Source of the DNA: Erwinia billingiae Eb661
Lineage (GTDB): Bacteria; Pseudomonadota; Gammaproteobacteria; Enterobacterales; Enterobacteriaceae
NCBI RefSeq assembly: GCF_000196615.1
Contig: NC_014306.1
Span: 4,712,001-4,776,000 of the forward strand
Reading direction: 5' to 3'
DNA: 64,000 nucleotides
Under the pieces are notes generated by a model, which saw nothing but the letters and a program-made list of their open reading frames with translations, had not been told where the DNA came from and did no database searches. A program made the translations under genes and the position numbers. This document shows positions 9,274 to 18,741 of the stretch, one piece after another (position 1 is the first letter of the stretch; the number at the start of each line of letters is the position of its first letter).

Positions 9274-9519
9274 TTAGAGCCCTTTCTTCAGCAGATACTT
9301 ATAGGGTGTCTGCTCGGTCATCTGCGCCACCAGCTGGTGTTCCATAAAACGGCAGAAGCCGGGGATATCACGCGTGGTGGCCGGATCGTCGGCAATAATC
9401 AGCAGGGTTTCGCCCTCCTGCATATGACGCACGGTTTTACGCACCATCATTACAGGTTCCGGGCAGCGCAGGCCCATCGCATCGAGGGTTTGATCGGGAT
9501 TGGCGAACAGATCGCTCAT
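9274..9519 (-). CDS. tusA: sulfurtransferase TusA
   Basis: Carries persulfide sulfur from IscS to the TusBCD relay for 2-thiouridine synthesis in tRNA. The 81-residue protein has the active-site CPEP motif with Cys19 ([13 protein letters not shown]) and the family end YKYLLKKG. The length equals that of E. coli TusA (SirA). Convergent with zntA and divergent from yhhQ, exactly as in E. coli. Confidence 0.97.
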   Translation of the reverse strand: MSDLFANPDQTLDAMGLRCPEPVMMVRKTVRHMQEGETLLIIADDPATTRDIPGFCRFMEHQLVAQMTEQTPYKYLLKKGL

Positions 9520-9683
9520 AGCAGTCTCATTAAAACGGAAGAAATACCTGCGCTCATTTTACCCTCACCTTTTGCATGTGCAAGTGGGTACCGCGACGAT
9601 AACGTTTGCGCTAAAATTAACCGTTGCAATAGCACTCTGTTTCGGTAAGATGCCGCGCAATCGCTATTGCGACACAATTTTTC

Positions 9684-9715
9684 ATTGGGTTCCCTCACCC
9701 CAATCTTCAAAAAGG
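9684..9715 (+). promoter_or_regulatory. preQ1-I-type riboswitch in the yhhQ leader
   Basis: P1 stem ATTGGG (9684-9689) / CCCAAT (9699-9704); loop 1 TTCCCTCA; an unpaired C (9698) at the position that recognises preQ1 in class I; A-rich loop 2 (CTTCAAAA); and a 3' AAGG that can pair with the TTCC of loop 1 to form an H-type pseudoknot. That AAGG is also the Shine-Dalgarno of yhhQ, so ligand binding should block translation. The layout matches the compact preQ1-I aptamer; the gene downstream is a queuosine-precursor transporter, which fits. Confidence 0.75.
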
Positions 9716-9722
9716 TCATATG

Positions 9723-10388
9723 ATGATTTCGTTCTCGAATAGTCAGCGCACGCATGCGTTGATTTGGCTGTCCCTTTTCCACGTGCTGGTGATCACCTCC
9801 AGTAACTATCTGGTGCAATTGCCGATCTCCATTTTCGGTTTTCACACCACCTGGGGCGCGTTCAGCTTCCCGTTTATCTTCCTGGCAACCGATCTCACCG
9901 TGCGCATTTTTGGCGCGCCGCTGGCTCGTCGCATCATCCTTGCGGTGATGGTCCCGGCACTGTTTATCTCCTACGCCGTCTCCGCGCTGTTCTATCAGGG
10001 TGAGTGGCAGGGCTTTGCCGCATTAGAAAACGTCAACCTGTTCGTTGCCCGCATCGCCTGCGCCAGCTTTATGGCCTACGCGTTGGGCCAGGTGCTGGAT
10101 GTGCACGTCTTCAACCGCCTGCGCCAGCTGCCGCAGTGGTGGATTGCCCCGGCCTCCGCGATGTTCCTCGGCAATATCAGTGATACGCTGGCGTTCTTCT
10201 TTATCGCCTTCTACAAAAGTCCCGATCCGTTTATGGCGCAGAACTGGGTGGAGATCGCCCTGGTGGATTACAGCTTCAAGGTGCTTATCTGCATGATTTT
10301 CTTCCTGCCGGCTTACGGCCTGTTGCTGAATGCCATGCTGAAGCGTCTGGCGGAAAAATCGAACCGCGCTCAGGTTAACTTCGGCTAA
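9723..10388 (+). CDS. yhhQ: queuosine-precursor transporter YhhQ
   Basis: Inner-membrane transporter of the COG1738/VUT family that imports the 7-cyano-7-deazaguanine/preQ1 precursors of queuosine. The protein is 221 residues, the same as E. coli YhhQ, with about six hydrophobic segments and the conserved stretches SNYLVQLP, GAFSFPFIFLATDLTVRIFG and GNISDTLAFF. Two adjacent ATG codons exist; the second aligns with E. coli and has better spacing from AAAGG (7 bases). Expression is probably controlled by the preQ1-I-like element overlapping that Shine-Dalgarno. Confidence 0.94.
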   Translation: MISFSNSQRTHALIWLSLFHVLVITSSNYLVQLPISIFGFHTTWGAFSFPFIFLATDLTVRIFGAPLARRIILAVMVPALFISYAVSALFYQGEWQGFAALENVNLFVARIACASFMAYALGQVLDVHVFNRLRQLPQWWIAPASAMFLGNISDTLAFFFIAFYKSPDPFMAQNWVEIALVDYSFKVLICMIFFLPAYGLLLNAMLKRLAEKSNRAQVNFG

Positions 10389-10483
10389 GCTGCATTCTGT
10401 GACAGAGCGACAGTTGCTTTTGCCCGCTGATTACTATTTTATGAGGGGCTGTAAAGCAGCACACGACTAACGTAAAAGGGATC

Positions 10484-11044
10484 ATGATGCGTAACTTACT
10501 GAAATATGCCGGTATCGGCTTACTGGTGGTTGGACTGACCGCCTGCGACGGCAAAGATGACAAAGCCTCTGCGGATGATAACGGCGTCAGCAGCAGCCAG
10601 AGCAGCCAGGCCGTCACCCTGATGGACGGCAAGCTGGGCTTCACCCTGCCAGCCGGGATGTCCGATCAGAGCGGCAAGCTCGGCACCCAGGCCAATAATA
10701 TGCACGTCTATGCTGATGCGACCGGCCAGAAAGCGATTATCGTGATTGAAGGCGACGCGACTACCGATGGACTGGACGTGCTGGCTGGCCGCCTTGAGCA
10801 GCAGCAGCGCAACCGCGATCCTCAGCTGCAGGTCGTGACCAATAAAGCGATTGAAATCAGCGGTCAGCCTGCTCAGCAGCTGGATACGGTGATCTCCGCC
10901 AAGAACCAGTCTTCCTGGTCTTCCGTGGTGCTGGCGAAGGTGGATGGCAAACTGCTGACCATGCAGATTACGCTGCCAGCAGAAAACCAGCAGCAGTCTC
11001 AGACCGACTCTGAGAACATCATCAAAACGATTGCGCTGAAATAA
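10484..11044 (+). CDS. dcrB: lipoprotein DcrB
   Basis: Inner-membrane-anchored periplasmic lipoprotein; in E. coli DcrB is needed for DNA entry of phages C1 and C6 and helps envelope and lipoprotein maturation. The signal peptide ends in the lipobox LTAC with Cys21. The mature 165-residue DcrB domain follows (GFTLPAGM, then the C-terminal IKTIALK). Start at the first of two ATGs after AAAGGGATC. It is the last conserved gene before the inositol island. Confidence 0.92.
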   Translation: MMRNLLKYAGIGLLVVGLTACDGKDDKASADDNGVSSSQSSQAVTLMDGKLGFTLPAGMSDQSGKLGTQANNMHVYADATGQKAIIVIEGDATTDGLDVLAGRLEQQQRNRDPQLQVVTNKAIEISGQPAQQLDTVISAKNQSSWSSVVLAKVDGKLLTMQITLPAENQQQSQTDSENIIKTIALK

Positions 11045-11063
11045 TCGCCGTTATTTGAATGAC

Positions 11064-11101
11064 AAAAAGCCCCTGCCAGTTTGCTGGTCAGGGGCTTTCT
11101 T
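11064..11101. terminator. bidirectional terminator dcrB/iolE
   Basis: Stem AAAGCCCCTGMCCAG-type: AGCCCCTG...CAG / CTG..CAGGGGCT with a short TTTG loop, an A-run on the left and CTTTCTTATTT on the right. Serves convergent dcrB and iolE. Confidence 0.85.
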
Positions 11102-11119
11102 ATTTCACTGCCGCCTCCG

Positions 11120-12016
11120 TTACAGGCCGGCGGTCTCGCGGATATATTTTCTGGCTTTCACCGCATACTCAAACGGATTGGCTAACGCCGGATCCTGCTC
11201 GGCTTCCACCACCATCCAGCCTTTATAGCCCGACTCGTCCAGAATTTTAAACACCGGCGTAAAGTCGATCACGCCATCGCCAGGCACAGTAAAGGTGCCT
11301 TTCTTGACGCCATCAAGGAAGGAGAGCTTCTGGCTTCTCACCTCGGCGACTACCTCATCACGCACATCTTTCAGATGCACATGGTTGATGCGCGGCAGAT
11401 ACTTTTCGAGGATCGCCAGCATCTTCGCCTGACTGCCTTCCGAATAGTAGGCATGGCCAGTATCAAACAGCAGGAACACGTCGTCATTGGTGATCGCCAT
11501 AAAGCGGTCAATCTCTTCCGTGGTCTGGATGGCGGTGCCCATATGGTGATGCAGACAGACCTGCATGCCTTTCTCCGCCGCCAGTTTCGCCAGCTCGTTA
11601 TAGCCTTCAGCCGTCAGCTGCCACTCTTCATCAGTGAAGTAAGGCTTCTCATCCAGCACCGAAAGCGAGGTGCCCTGAATGCTCTTACTCTGCTCGGAAC
11701 AGCCGATCACCTTCGCGCCCATCGCGTGCAGGAAATCGCGGTGGTTGATAAATTCGTCGATGGTTTTCGCTTTATCGCCGTTGGCAAAAAAAGTGCTGAA
11801 CCAGGCGTTGCAGATCTGTACGCCGCGAATATCCAGCATTGGCTTCAATACCGCCGGATCGCGCGGGTATTTGCTGCCCACTTCACTGCCGGTAAATCCC
11901 GCCAGCGCCATTTCGCTGACGATTTGCTGGAAGGTATTTTCCGCACCCAGCTCCGGCATATCATCGTTGGTCCAGCCAATCGGGGCTATTGCCAGCTTAA
12001 CGTTATCTTTGTTCAT
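11120..12016 (-). CDS. iolE: myo-inosose-2 dehydratase IolE
   Basis: Dehydrates 2-keto-myo-inositol (scyllo-inosose) to 3D-(3,5/4)-trihydroxycyclohexane-1,2-dione, the second step of inositol breakdown. TIM-barrel (xylose isomerase-like) protein of 298 residues with the family start [14 protein letters not shown], metal-site segments [16 protein letters not shown] and HVHLKDV, and E in VVEAEQDP. The ATG with GAGAG upstream is preferred to a TTG five codons earlier. Last gene of the leftward iolD-iolG-iolH-iolE run. Confidence 0.95.
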   Translation of the reverse strand: MNKDNVKLAIAPIGWTNDDMPELGAENTFQQIVSEMALAGFTGSEVGSKYPRDPAVLKPMLDIRGVQICNAWFSTFFANGDKAKTIDEFINHRDFLHAMGAKVIGCSEQSKSIQGTSLSVLDEKPYFTDEEWQLTAEGYNELAKLAAEKGMQVCLHHHMGTAIQTTEEIDRFMAITNDDVFLLFDTGHAYYSEGSQAKMLAILEKYLPRINHVHLKDVRDEVVAEVRSQKLSFLDGVKKGTFTVPGDGVIDFTPVFKILDESGYKGWMVVEAEQDPALANPFEYAVKARKYIRETAGL

Positions 12017-12059
12017 CGCACTCTCTCGCAAGGGGTACGGCAGCGCAGGCTGCCAGAAG

Positions 12060-12944
12060 TTATCTGCTCAGCAGCTCACGCTCGATCAGTTCGCGGGTTT
12101 CCACGGCCTGACGGTTCATTTTTTCCGGATAACCGAACAGCGAAGAGGCAATAATCGACTCGCCGCCCACTTTGTAGGTTCGGTTGGCAAAATCCATTTC
12201 GCGCAGCGTCTGGAACAGGGTGTCGAAATCGACCTCCCCTTCACCGACACCCACATGCTGGTGAATGGTGGCATCCACGCCTGGCGGGTTAACGATGTAG
12301 CGACAATGCTTGGTGTGGTTCATGGTATCGGCGATCAGCACGTGGGACAGATCGCCACCGGCGTACTCCAGCATGCTCTTCACATCGCCCTTTCCTTTGT
12401 CATAGAAGAAGGTGTGCGGCACGCTGTACAGGTACTTCACGTTCTCACTGCGGAATGATTTCACCAGATCGGCGGTTTCGTTATTCTCTTCGCAGAAATC
12501 CCACGGATGTGACTGGATTTCGATACGGATACCTTCACGTTCAACGATAGGCAAGATTTCTTCCATCGAGCGATAGAACATCTCTTCGCAGATTTCCGGC
12601 TCGTTCGGCGTACCGGAAAGCTCGGTATTGATCACCTGTACACCGGTTTCCACCGCGATCTCAATCATGCGCTTCCAGTTGCGGACAGCCGCCTGACGGC
12701 GCGCTTCGTCCGGGCCGGACCAGCGGTAAACCACGATATAGGACGAGATCTCCAGCCCGGTTTCACGCAGCGCGTTTTTATACTCGGTGATGATCTCCCG
12801 GCTGGCCTTCGGATGCTTATAGAACGGGTTAATCTGTGGGTGCGGAGACTGCTCAATGTACTTGTAGCCCCAGTCCGCCACCTGATGAACCATTTTGGTA
12901 ATGCCCATGTCTCTGATGACGTCTACGTCAAAGGCGATTTTCAT
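12060..12944 (-). CDS. iolH: IolH-type sugar-phosphate isomerase/epimerase
   Basis: TIM-barrel protein of the AP-endonuclease-2/xylose-isomerase superfamily. The sequence ([55 protein letters not shown]) resembles IolH proteins of iol operons, whose exact reaction is not settled. 294 residues; AGGGAGA precedes the ATG. Sits 16 bp downstream of iolG and 43 bp upstream of iolE in the same operon, so a role in inositol or inositol-isomer catabolism is inferred. The symbol is by family resemblance, moderately sure. Confidence 0.75.
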   Translation of the reverse strand: MKIAFDVDVIRDMGITKMVHQVADWGYKYIEQSPHPQINPFYKHPKASREIITEYKNALRETGLEISSYIVVYRWSGPDEARRQAAVRNWKRMIEIAVETGVQVINTELSGTPNEPEICEEMFYRSMEEILPIVEREGIRIEIQSHPWDFCEENNETADLVKSFRSENVKYLYSVPHTFFYDKGKGDVKSMLEYAGGDLSHVLIADTMNHTKHCRYIVNPPGVDATIHQHVGVGEGEVDFDTLFQTLREMDFANRTYKVGGESIIASSLFGYPEKMNRQAVETRELIERELLSR

Positions 12945-12960
12945 TGCGATCTCCCTGAAG

Positions 12961-13974
12961 CTACTTGTTGTAGAAGGCTGGACGCGCTGGCAGCTCAACC
13001 GGCTCGATAGCGCCGCTTTCCTGCGCTTTCAAACAGGCATCGGCGGCAACGGAAGCGGCATAGCCGTCCCATGCTGACGGGCCCTGCAAGGTTCCGGCGG
13101 TGGCATCGTTGATAAAGGCCTGCAGCTCAACGTCGTAGGCATCAATAAAGCGGTCTTTCCAGTCGGTCAGAATGGTGTTCGACAGCTTGGCGTCTTTGCG
13201 CAGCTGAACAGAAGACGGCTCTGGCAATTTGGCGATGCCGGTTTCACCGACCACTTCACACTGGATGTCGTAGCCGTAAGCGCAGTTGACGTAAATCTCC
13301 ACGTCAATGCGGGTGCCCTTATGGGTTTCAAACAGCACAATCTGCGGATCGCGCAGTTTTGCGTGGGTGTTTTTGGTCGAACGTGGGAAGACCACCTGCA
13401 CAGATTTGTAGTCGTCTTCGGTCAGCCAGCGCAGCACGTCCAGCTCGTGGATCAGCGTGTTGGTGATCGCCATATCGGTGGTGTAGCTTTCCGGTACGGT
13501 CGGGTTACGGTGCGCACAGTGCAGCATCAGCGGCTCGCCAATGTCACCGTCGGTGATCACTTTCTTCAACGCGCGGTAGCCAGCATCGTAAGGACGCATA
13601 AAGCCAACCTGCACCAGACGTTTGCCGTGGGCGATTTCCGCATCCACGATACGGCGGCAACCTTCAGCACTCAGCGCCAGCGGCTTTTCGCAGAACACCG
13701 GCTTACCCGCAGCAACTGCCGCCAGGGTGAACTCTTCATGCGTTGGGTCCCAGGACGTCACAATGATCGCATCGACTTCCGAAGAGGCGATCACATCGTG
13801 GCCGTTGGCATACACTTCCGCGTCCAGACCTAACCGGCTGACAATGCCTTTCGCGCCGTCGATGTTGATATCCGAGACGGCAACCACTTTGGCGCCCTGC
13901 AGCACTTTGCTACAGCGACGAATATGTTCCTGACCAATAGCACCGGTGCCGATTACGCCAAGTTTCAGAGTCAT
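12961..13974 (-). CDS. iolG: myo-inositol 2-dehydrogenase IolG
   Basis: Oxidises myo-inositol to scyllo-inosose with NAD+, the first catabolic step. Gfo/Idh/MocA family: N-terminal Rossmann motif [12 protein letters not shown] (near residues 6-17), EKP motif in [10 protein letters not shown], and the catalytic HELD segment in [13 protein letters not shown]. 337 residues. The ATG follows AAGGATATTTT. Second gene of the iolD-iolG-iolH-iolE operon, 100 bp after iolD. A second, diverged dehydrogenase of this family lies near 33.3 kb. Confidence 0.95.
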   Translation of the reverse strand: MTLKLGVIGTGAIGQEHIRRCSKVLQGAKVVAVSDINIDGAKGIVSRLGLDAEVYANGHDVIASSEVDAIIVTSWDPTHEEFTLAAVAAGKPVFCEKPLALSAEGCRRIVDAEIAHGKRLVQVGFMRPYDAGYRALKKVITDGDIGEPLMLHCAHRNPTVPESYTTDMAITNTLIHELDVLRWLTEDDYKSVQVVFPRSTKNTHAKLRDPQIVLFETHKGTRIDVEIYVNCAYGYDIQCEVVGETGIAKLPEPSSVQLRKDAKLSNTILTDWKDRFIDAYDVELQAFINDATAGTLQGPSAWDGYAASVAADACLKAQESGAIEPVELPARPAFYNK

Positions 13975-14074
13975 AAAATATCCTTTATATGTAGGGGAGA
14001 GCGCGGGCATCAACCTGGCCGTTATTTGCAGCCAGTGAAGATGTCCGCACTACATTCAGAGTAAGCAAAATGAA

Positions 14075-16015
14075 TCAGTATTCGCGTGCCTGGTCGATAT
14101 GTTCGTTGAGCATTTTGGCGACCGCATCGACCCGTTCAGATTCGGAAACCTGCGCCCCGCCAACGCGCCACCAGCTGAAGTATTTGTGCACCATGGTTTT
14201 CGGCAGCACTTTGATATCAATCAGCGTGGAAACGGTCTGCTTGCGGGCATCTTCCAGCGCGTGCTTCAGCTGGTCGAGGGTGGTGACGCGATAGGTTTTG
14301 CAGCCGTAGCCGCCGGCAATCGCCGCGAAGTCTACCGGCACAAAGCCGCCATTCAGCTTGCCGCCTTCCGCATTACGGAAGCGGAACTCGGTGGTGAAGC
14401 TGTCCATCCCGTGTTCCATCTGCAGGTTGTTGATGCAGCCGTTGGTCATGTTGTCGAACAGCAGCACGTTGATTTTTGCCCCTTCCTGAATGGAGGTCAC
14501 CAGCTCGGAGTGCAGCATCATAAAGGAGCCATCCCCCACCAGGGTGTAGACCTCACGGTGCGGCTCGGCCAGTTTGACGCCCAGCGAGGCACTGACTTCA
14601 TACCCCATGCACGAGTAGCCGTACTCCACGTGGTAGCTGTTGTAATCTTTGGTGCGCCAGACGCGCTGGAGATCGCCCGGCAGGCTACCCGCAGCGGCGA
14701 CGATCACCGAATCCTTTGGGAGATGCTCATTCAGTGTCCCCAGCACGCTGCTTTGGGTGAGGAAGGAATCGGTCAGGCGGTTGAACTCGGCATAGACCGC
14801 TTCACGATCCATATGGTCATCAATTTCCGGCACAAAGCCGTCGTTGCTGTAAACCGACTGATAAACACGCTGCGTTTCTTTCAGCAATTTGCTCTGCGCC
14901 TGGCCGATTTTCTCGCCCCAGCCGCTGGTGAAGCCCTGTGCAGCCAGACGCTCATCCAGTGCGGTCAGCGCTTCACGCGCATCGGCCACTACCTGCACGG
15001 CATCGAGCTTATAGGCGTCAAAATTGCTGACGTTAATGTTGATGTAGCTGACGTCCGGATTGTGGAAAATCCATTTCGACGCGGTAGTAAAGTCGGTGTA
15101 ACGGGTACCGACGCCAATCACCAGATCCGCCTCTTTCGCCAGCAGGTTAGCCGCCAGACAGCCGGTTTCACCCACGCCGCCGACGTTCAGCGGATGGTCA
15201 GAAACAATAGTGCCTTTACCGGCCTGGGTTTCCGCGAAGGGGATCTGATGGCGCTCGGCGAACTGGCGCAGCGCCTCACCGGCTTCGGAGTATTTCACCC
15301 CGCCACCGCAGACGATAATTGGCTTACGCTTACCGGCGATCATCTTCAGTGCGGCTGCCAGCTGGGCTTCGGTTGGCAGGCGGCGATCCAGCAGATGCAC
15401 GCGCTTCTGGAAGAAATAATCCGGGTAGTCATAGGCTTCGCCCTGCACGTCCTGCGGCAGGGAAATCGTTACCGCGCCGGTTTCAGCCGGGTCGGTCAGC
15501 ACGCGCATGGCATTGATACAGGCGGTCATCAGCTGCTCCGGGCGGCTGACGCGGTCCCAGTATTTGCTGACCGCGCGGAAGGCATCATTGGTGCTGATGC
15601 TGAGGTCATGACTCTGTTCAATCTGCTGCAGAACCGGGTCCGGCTGGCGGGTAGCAAACACATCGCCGGGCAACAGTAAGAGAGGAATTCGGTTAGCCGA
15701 TGCGGTGCCCGCAGCGGTGATCATATTGGCCGCACCCGGTCCGACAGAAGAGGTACAGGCGATGATTTCACGGCGCAGTTTCTGTTTGGCGAAGCCGATG
15801 GCCGCGTGCGCCATACCCTGTTCGTTACGACCCTGCATAACCACCAGGTCGCCGCTGTCCTGCTCCAGTGCCTGACCGAGGCCCAGCACGTTGCCGTGAC
15901 CGAAGATGGCAAAAATCCCTTTAACGAACTTGGTTTCAACGCCATCTACCGACAGATACTGGTTGTCCAGGAATCTGACCAGAGCCTGTGCTGTGGTTAA
16001 TCTACTCTTACCCAT
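14075..16015 (-). CDS. iolD: 3D-(3,5/4)-trihydroxycyclohexane-1,2-dione hydrolase IolD
   Basis: Thiamine-diphosphate enzyme that opens the inositol ring to 5-deoxy-D-glucuronate. 646 residues with the three ThDP domains: N-terminal Pyr domain with the catalytic Glu region ([13 protein letters not shown]), central domain ([15 protein letters not shown]), and C-terminal PP domain with the [15 protein letters not shown]...NN metal-ThDP motif. The ATG chosen ([11 protein letters not shown]) has AAGGAAG 6 bases upstream. First gene of the leftward operon, divergent from iolC; a TATAAT hexamer lies about 50 bp upstream. Confidence 0.96.
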   Translation of the reverse strand: MGKSRLTTAQALVRFLDNQYLSVDGVETKFVKGIFAIFGHGNVLGLGQALEQDSGDLVVMQGRNEQGMAHAAIGFAKQKLRREIIACTSSVGPGAANMITAAGTASANRIPLLLLPGDVFATRQPDPVLQQIEQSHDLSISTNDAFRAVSKYWDRVSRPEQLMTACINAMRVLTDPAETGAVTISLPQDVQGEAYDYPDYFFQKRVHLLDRRLPTEAQLAAALKMIAGKRKPIIVCGGGVKYSEAGEALRQFAERHQIPFAETQAGKGTIVSDHPLNVGGVGETGCLAANLLAKEADLVIGVGTRYTDFTTASKWIFHNPDVSYININVSNFDAYKLDAVQVVADAREALTALDERLAAQGFTSGWGEKIGQAQSKLLKETQRVYQSVYSNDGFVPEIDDHMDREAVYAEFNRLTDSFLTQSSVLGTLNEHLPKDSVIVAAAGSLPGDLQRVWRTKDYNSYHVEYGYSCMGYEVSASLGVKLAEPHREVYTLVGDGSFMMLHSELVTSIQEGAKINVLLFDNMTNGCINNLQMEHGMDSFTTEFRFRNAEGGKLNGGFVPVDFAAIAGGYGCKTYRVTTLDQLKHALEDARKQTVSTLIDIKVLPKTMVHKYFSWWRVGGAQVSESERVDAVAKMLNEHIDQAREY

Positions 16016-16106
16016 GTGCTCTTCCTTAACGGTGAGGCTGAAAAAGTGAAACGTGAGGCGATTATAAACAAATATTTTTTTCACTAAACAGAATTACAGA
16101 AGAAAC

Positions 16107-16132
16107 ATTTCATTTTGCGAGAGAGATCAAAT
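16107..16132. promoter_or_regulatory. candidate IolR operator upstream of iolD
   Basis: ATTTCAT followed by TCAAAT with the TTTCA-N14-T(C)AAA spacing of the better sites at 16364 and 22389; one base departs from the dyad. Lies about 65 bp upstream of the inferred iolD transcription start. It contains the repeated TTTTGCGAGAG element. Confidence 0.4.
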
Positions 16133-16363
16133 TATGCGATGAAACGACTCTGCGCGGGGTGATCGCGCGGTCAGATTTGGAACAATAAAGAGGATGTCTG
16201 AGCAGTAAAGAAAATTTCGTTTCACTTCAAGGGCTTTGCCCGAACGGCTTTTGCAGTTTGCGAGCAGGCTCACACCGCCTGGATCGCCACAACCCGCCGC
16301 CGCTTTTGATCCCCCGCAACGACGATCCCCAGAGTTTTATCCACCTCACACTTTTGGGGTATT

Positions 16364-16391
16364 AATTTCATTTTGTGTTGAAGTTGAAATT
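16364..16391. promoter_or_regulatory. candidate IolR operator at the iolC promoter
   Basis: Perfect 7-bp dyad AATTTCA / TGAAATT with 14 bp between the arms (two helical turns centre to centre). It surrounds the iolC -35 element, an ideal place for repression. A dyad with the same TTTCA-N14-TGAAA geometry is present upstream of iolI. Binding by the RpiR-type regulator encoded downstream of iolC is inferred. Confidence 0.55.
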
Positions 16392-16406
16392 TTTATTCTC
16401 CATACT
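16378..16406 (+). promoter_or_regulatory. iolC sigma-70 promoter
   Basis: TTGAAG and CATACT hexamers with exactly 17 bp between them, 99 bp before the iolC start. The -35 box lies between the arms of the candidate IolR operator. Confidence 0.55.
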
Positions 16407-16504
16407 CATTTCCATATTGAATCCGGGCGTCCGGACGTTACGTTCAGGCGAGTCCGCTGGAAAAGCGCAGCTGAGTCGGCTTATCAGAGAAGGAAACAAC
16501 AGGT

Positions 16505-18424
16505 ATGAGTACACAACAGAAACGGCTTGATGTGATTTGTATCGGGCGCATTGCCGTTGACCTCTATGGCCAGCAAATTGGCGCCCGCCTTGAAGATATG
16601 AGTACGTTTTCGAAATATCTCGGCGGTTCGTCGGGTAACGTGGCGTACGGCACGGCGATCCAGGGGCTGAAGTCCGGCATGCTGGCCCGCGTGGGCGATG
16701 AACATATGGGCCGTTTTCTGCGCGAAGAGCTGCAGCGCGTGGGTGCCGATACCGAATGTCTGATCACCGACAAAACCCGGCTGACAGGCCTGGTGATCCT
16801 CGGAATTAAGGATCAGGACACCTTCCCGCTGGTGTTCTACCGCGATAACTGCGCCGACATGGGGCTGATCCCGGAAGATATCAGTGAAGAGTACATCACC
16901 TCTTCCCGTGCGGTGGCGGTCACCGGCACGCACCTTTCGCATCCTCAAACCCGTGCAGCAGTATTAAAGGCGCTGGAAATTGCCCGTCAGAACGGCTTAC
17001 GCACCGCGCTGGATATTGATTACCGTCCGGTGCTGTGGGGACTGACCTCGCTCGGCGACGGTGAAACCCGCTTTGTGGAATCCGAGCACGTCACGCAACA
17101 GCTGCAGGAAGTGCTGCACTATTTCGATCTGGTGGTCGGAACGGAAGAAGAGTTTCATATTGCCGGCGGCAGCACCGATACCCTGACCGCGCTGAAAAAC
17201 GTTCGTCAGGCGACGAAAGCCACGCTGGTCTGCAAACGTGGTCCGATGGGCTGCGTGGTGCTGGAAGGCGAGATCCCGGACAGCTGGGAACAAACCAAAT
17301 TACAAAGCGGCGTGCGCGTGGAAGTATTGAACGTGCTGGGCGCAGGCGATGCCTTTATGTCTGGCCTGCTGCGCGGCTGGTTGAATGATGAAAGCTGGGA
17401 GCAGGCCTGTCGCTATGCCAATGCCTGCGGCGCCCTGGTGGTGTCACGCCATGGCTGCGCGCCAGCGATGCCAACCAAAGCTGAACTGGATGATTTCCTC
17501 AGCCGCGATAAGGACGTCAAGCGTCCTGACCTCGACAGCCGCCTGAATCACCTGCACCGCGTCACCACCCGCAAGCAACAGTGGCCAGAGCTGTGTGTCT
17601 TTGCCTTCGACCACCGTAAACAGCTGGTGGATATGGCTAATGAAGCGGGCGTCGACACGTCACGCCTGCCTGAACTGAAGCTGTTGCTGCTGCGTGCGGC
17701 AGAAGAAGCCGCCGGTGAAGCCGGGCTGGATGGCCGCAGCGGCATCCTCGCTGACACCACCTTCGGACAGCCGGCGCTGAACGCCATCACCGGTAAAGGC
17801 TGGTGGATTGGTCGCCCGATTGAGTTACCCAGCTCCCGTCCGCTGCGCCTTGAGCACGGCAACATCGGTTCCCAGCTGGTCGACTGGCCGCAGGAACACG
17901 TGGTGAAATGCCTGGTGTTCTACCATCCGCATGACAGCGCCGAACTGCGTAAAGAGCAGGATGAGCTGGTGATGGACGTGTGGAACGGCTGTAACAAAAC
18001 CGGCCACGAACTGCTGCTGGAAGTGATCCTGCCGGAGGGCAATCCGGACAAGAAAGAGTCTTACTACCTCGATATCCTGACCCACTTCTACTCGATGGGG
18101 ATTCAGCCGGACTGGTGGAAACTGCCGCCGCTGAAACTGGAAAGCTGGCAGGCAATCAGTGGCCTGATCGAGCGGGAAGATCCGAACTGTCGCGGCATTC
18201 TGATCCTCGGCCTCGATGCGCCGGAAGAGAAGCTGAAAGCCGGTTTCGCTGACGCCGCCAAAGCACCGTGGGTGAAAGGGTTTGCCGTCGGCCGCACCAT
18301 CTTCGGCCAGCCTTCACGCCAGTGGCTGCAAGGCGAGCTGGATGATGACGCGCTGATCGCCCAGGTGAAAAGCAACTACCATCAGTTGATCAATTACTGG
18401 CGCGAAGTGCGGCCAGCGAAGTAA
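16505..18424 (+). CDS. iolC: 5-dehydro-2-deoxygluconokinase IolC with DUF2090 domain
   Basis: Two-domain protein of 639 residues. The N-terminal half (about 1-335) is a PfkB-family sugar kinase with the GGSSGNVAYGTA motif and catalytic GAGD (279-282); it phosphorylates 2-deoxy-5-keto-gluconate. The C-terminal half (about 350-639) is a DUF2090 domain (FAFDHRKQLVDMA, GILADTTFG, GFAVGRTIF), an aldolase-like TIM barrel that in this fused architecture is thought to supply the IolJ aldolase step to malonate semialdehyde and dihydroxyacetone phosphate. No separate iolJ is visible in the cluster, which supports that reading. Divergent from iolD. Confidence 0.93.
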   Translation: MSTQQKRLDVICIGRIAVDLYGQQIGARLEDMSTFSKYLGGSSGNVAYGTAIQGLKSGMLARVGDEHMGRFLREELQRVGADTECLITDKTRLTGLVILGIKDQDTFPLVFYRDNCADMGLIPEDISEEYITSSRAVAVTGTHLSHPQTRAAVLKALEIARQNGLRTALDIDYRPVLWGLTSLGDGETRFVESEHVTQQLQEVLHYFDLVVGTEEEFHIAGGSTDTLTALKNVRQATKATLVCKRGPMGCVVLEGEIPDSWEQTKLQSGVRVEVLNVLGAGDAFMSGLLRGWLNDESWEQACRYANACGALVVSRHGCAPAMPTKAELDDFLSRDKDVKRPDLDSRLNHLHRVTTRKQQWPELCVFAFDHRKQLVDMANEAGVDTSRLPELKLLLLRAAEEAAGEAGLDGRSGILADTTFGQPALNAITGKGWWIGRPIELPSSRPLRLEHGNIGSQLVDWPQEHVVKCLVFYHPHDSAELRKEQDELVMDVWNGCNKTGHELLLEVILPEGNPDKKESYYLDILTHFYSMGIQPDWWKLPPLKLESWQAISGLIEREDPNCRGILILGLDAPEEKLKAGFADAAKAPWVKGFAVGRTIFGQPSRQWLQGELDDDALIAQVKSNYHQLINYWREVRPAK

Positions 18425-18741
18425 TGCGTTAACCAGGGCAGGAACGCGACACCATCACCGGTCGGCTATGCCAGCGGCCGCTGAACAGTCACCCGTTCCT
18501 GCCCTTTTAACCTTGGTGTTCTGCCCTTTCAACCTTCACATCCCGCCCTTTTCACTGCGCTTATTTCTCTTCACGAACGAATTCCCCCTCCCTTCTGCTC
18601 TCTTTTCAGCCAGAATCTGTGATTCCATTCATATCCCGATGAAATAGATCCCCTGAAATCCGTTAGAAAGTGAAATTTTTTGTTCATCTGGTAGAATATC
18701 GGACAGAACAAACGACTTATTTTATTTAGCGAGCCGAAGTA
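18425..18741 (+). promoter_or_regulatory. iolC-iolR intergenic region
   Basis: 317 bp without a gene. The first part holds a long terminator-like hairpin (separate entry). The last 100 bp are AT-richer and include AGAATAT and TTATTTTATTT stretches that could form the iolR promoter; no convincing -35/-10 pair could be fixed. It contains TGAAATTTTTT but not the full dyad found at iolC and iolI. Confidence 0.4.
18436..18508 (+). terminator. terminator after iolC
   Basis: Perfect 11-bp arms GGGCAGGAACG / CGTTCCTGCCC followed by TTTT. The 47-base interior contains the 12-bp palindrome CAGCGGCCGCTG, so a branched hairpin is likely. Confidence 0.6.

Larger units (their letters stand above)
16016..16504. 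promoter_or_regulatory. divergent iolD-iolC control region
   Basis: 489 bp with no gene. It holds a leftward TATAAT (16061-16066, minus strand), two candidate IolR operators and the iolC promoter (separate entries). AT-rich ATTTCAT/TGAAA half-sites recur through it. The stretch from about 16240 to 16340 shows nothing else recognisable. Confidence 0.6.

Noticed and set aside
14099..15679. Long open frame (526 codons) on the plus strand
   Set aside because: Lies exactly opposite iolD, whose protein has full family motifs. GC-rich codon use leaves the antisense frame open; no ribosome site or family pattern.
16236..16508. 90-codon ORF before iolC
   Set aside because: Covers the iolC promoter and operator and has no Shine-Dalgarno; the translation is not protein-like.
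18472..18483. CAGCGGCCGCTG palindrome as an operator
   Set aside because: Located in the loop of the long hairpin after iolC; more likely part of the RNA fold than a protein site.
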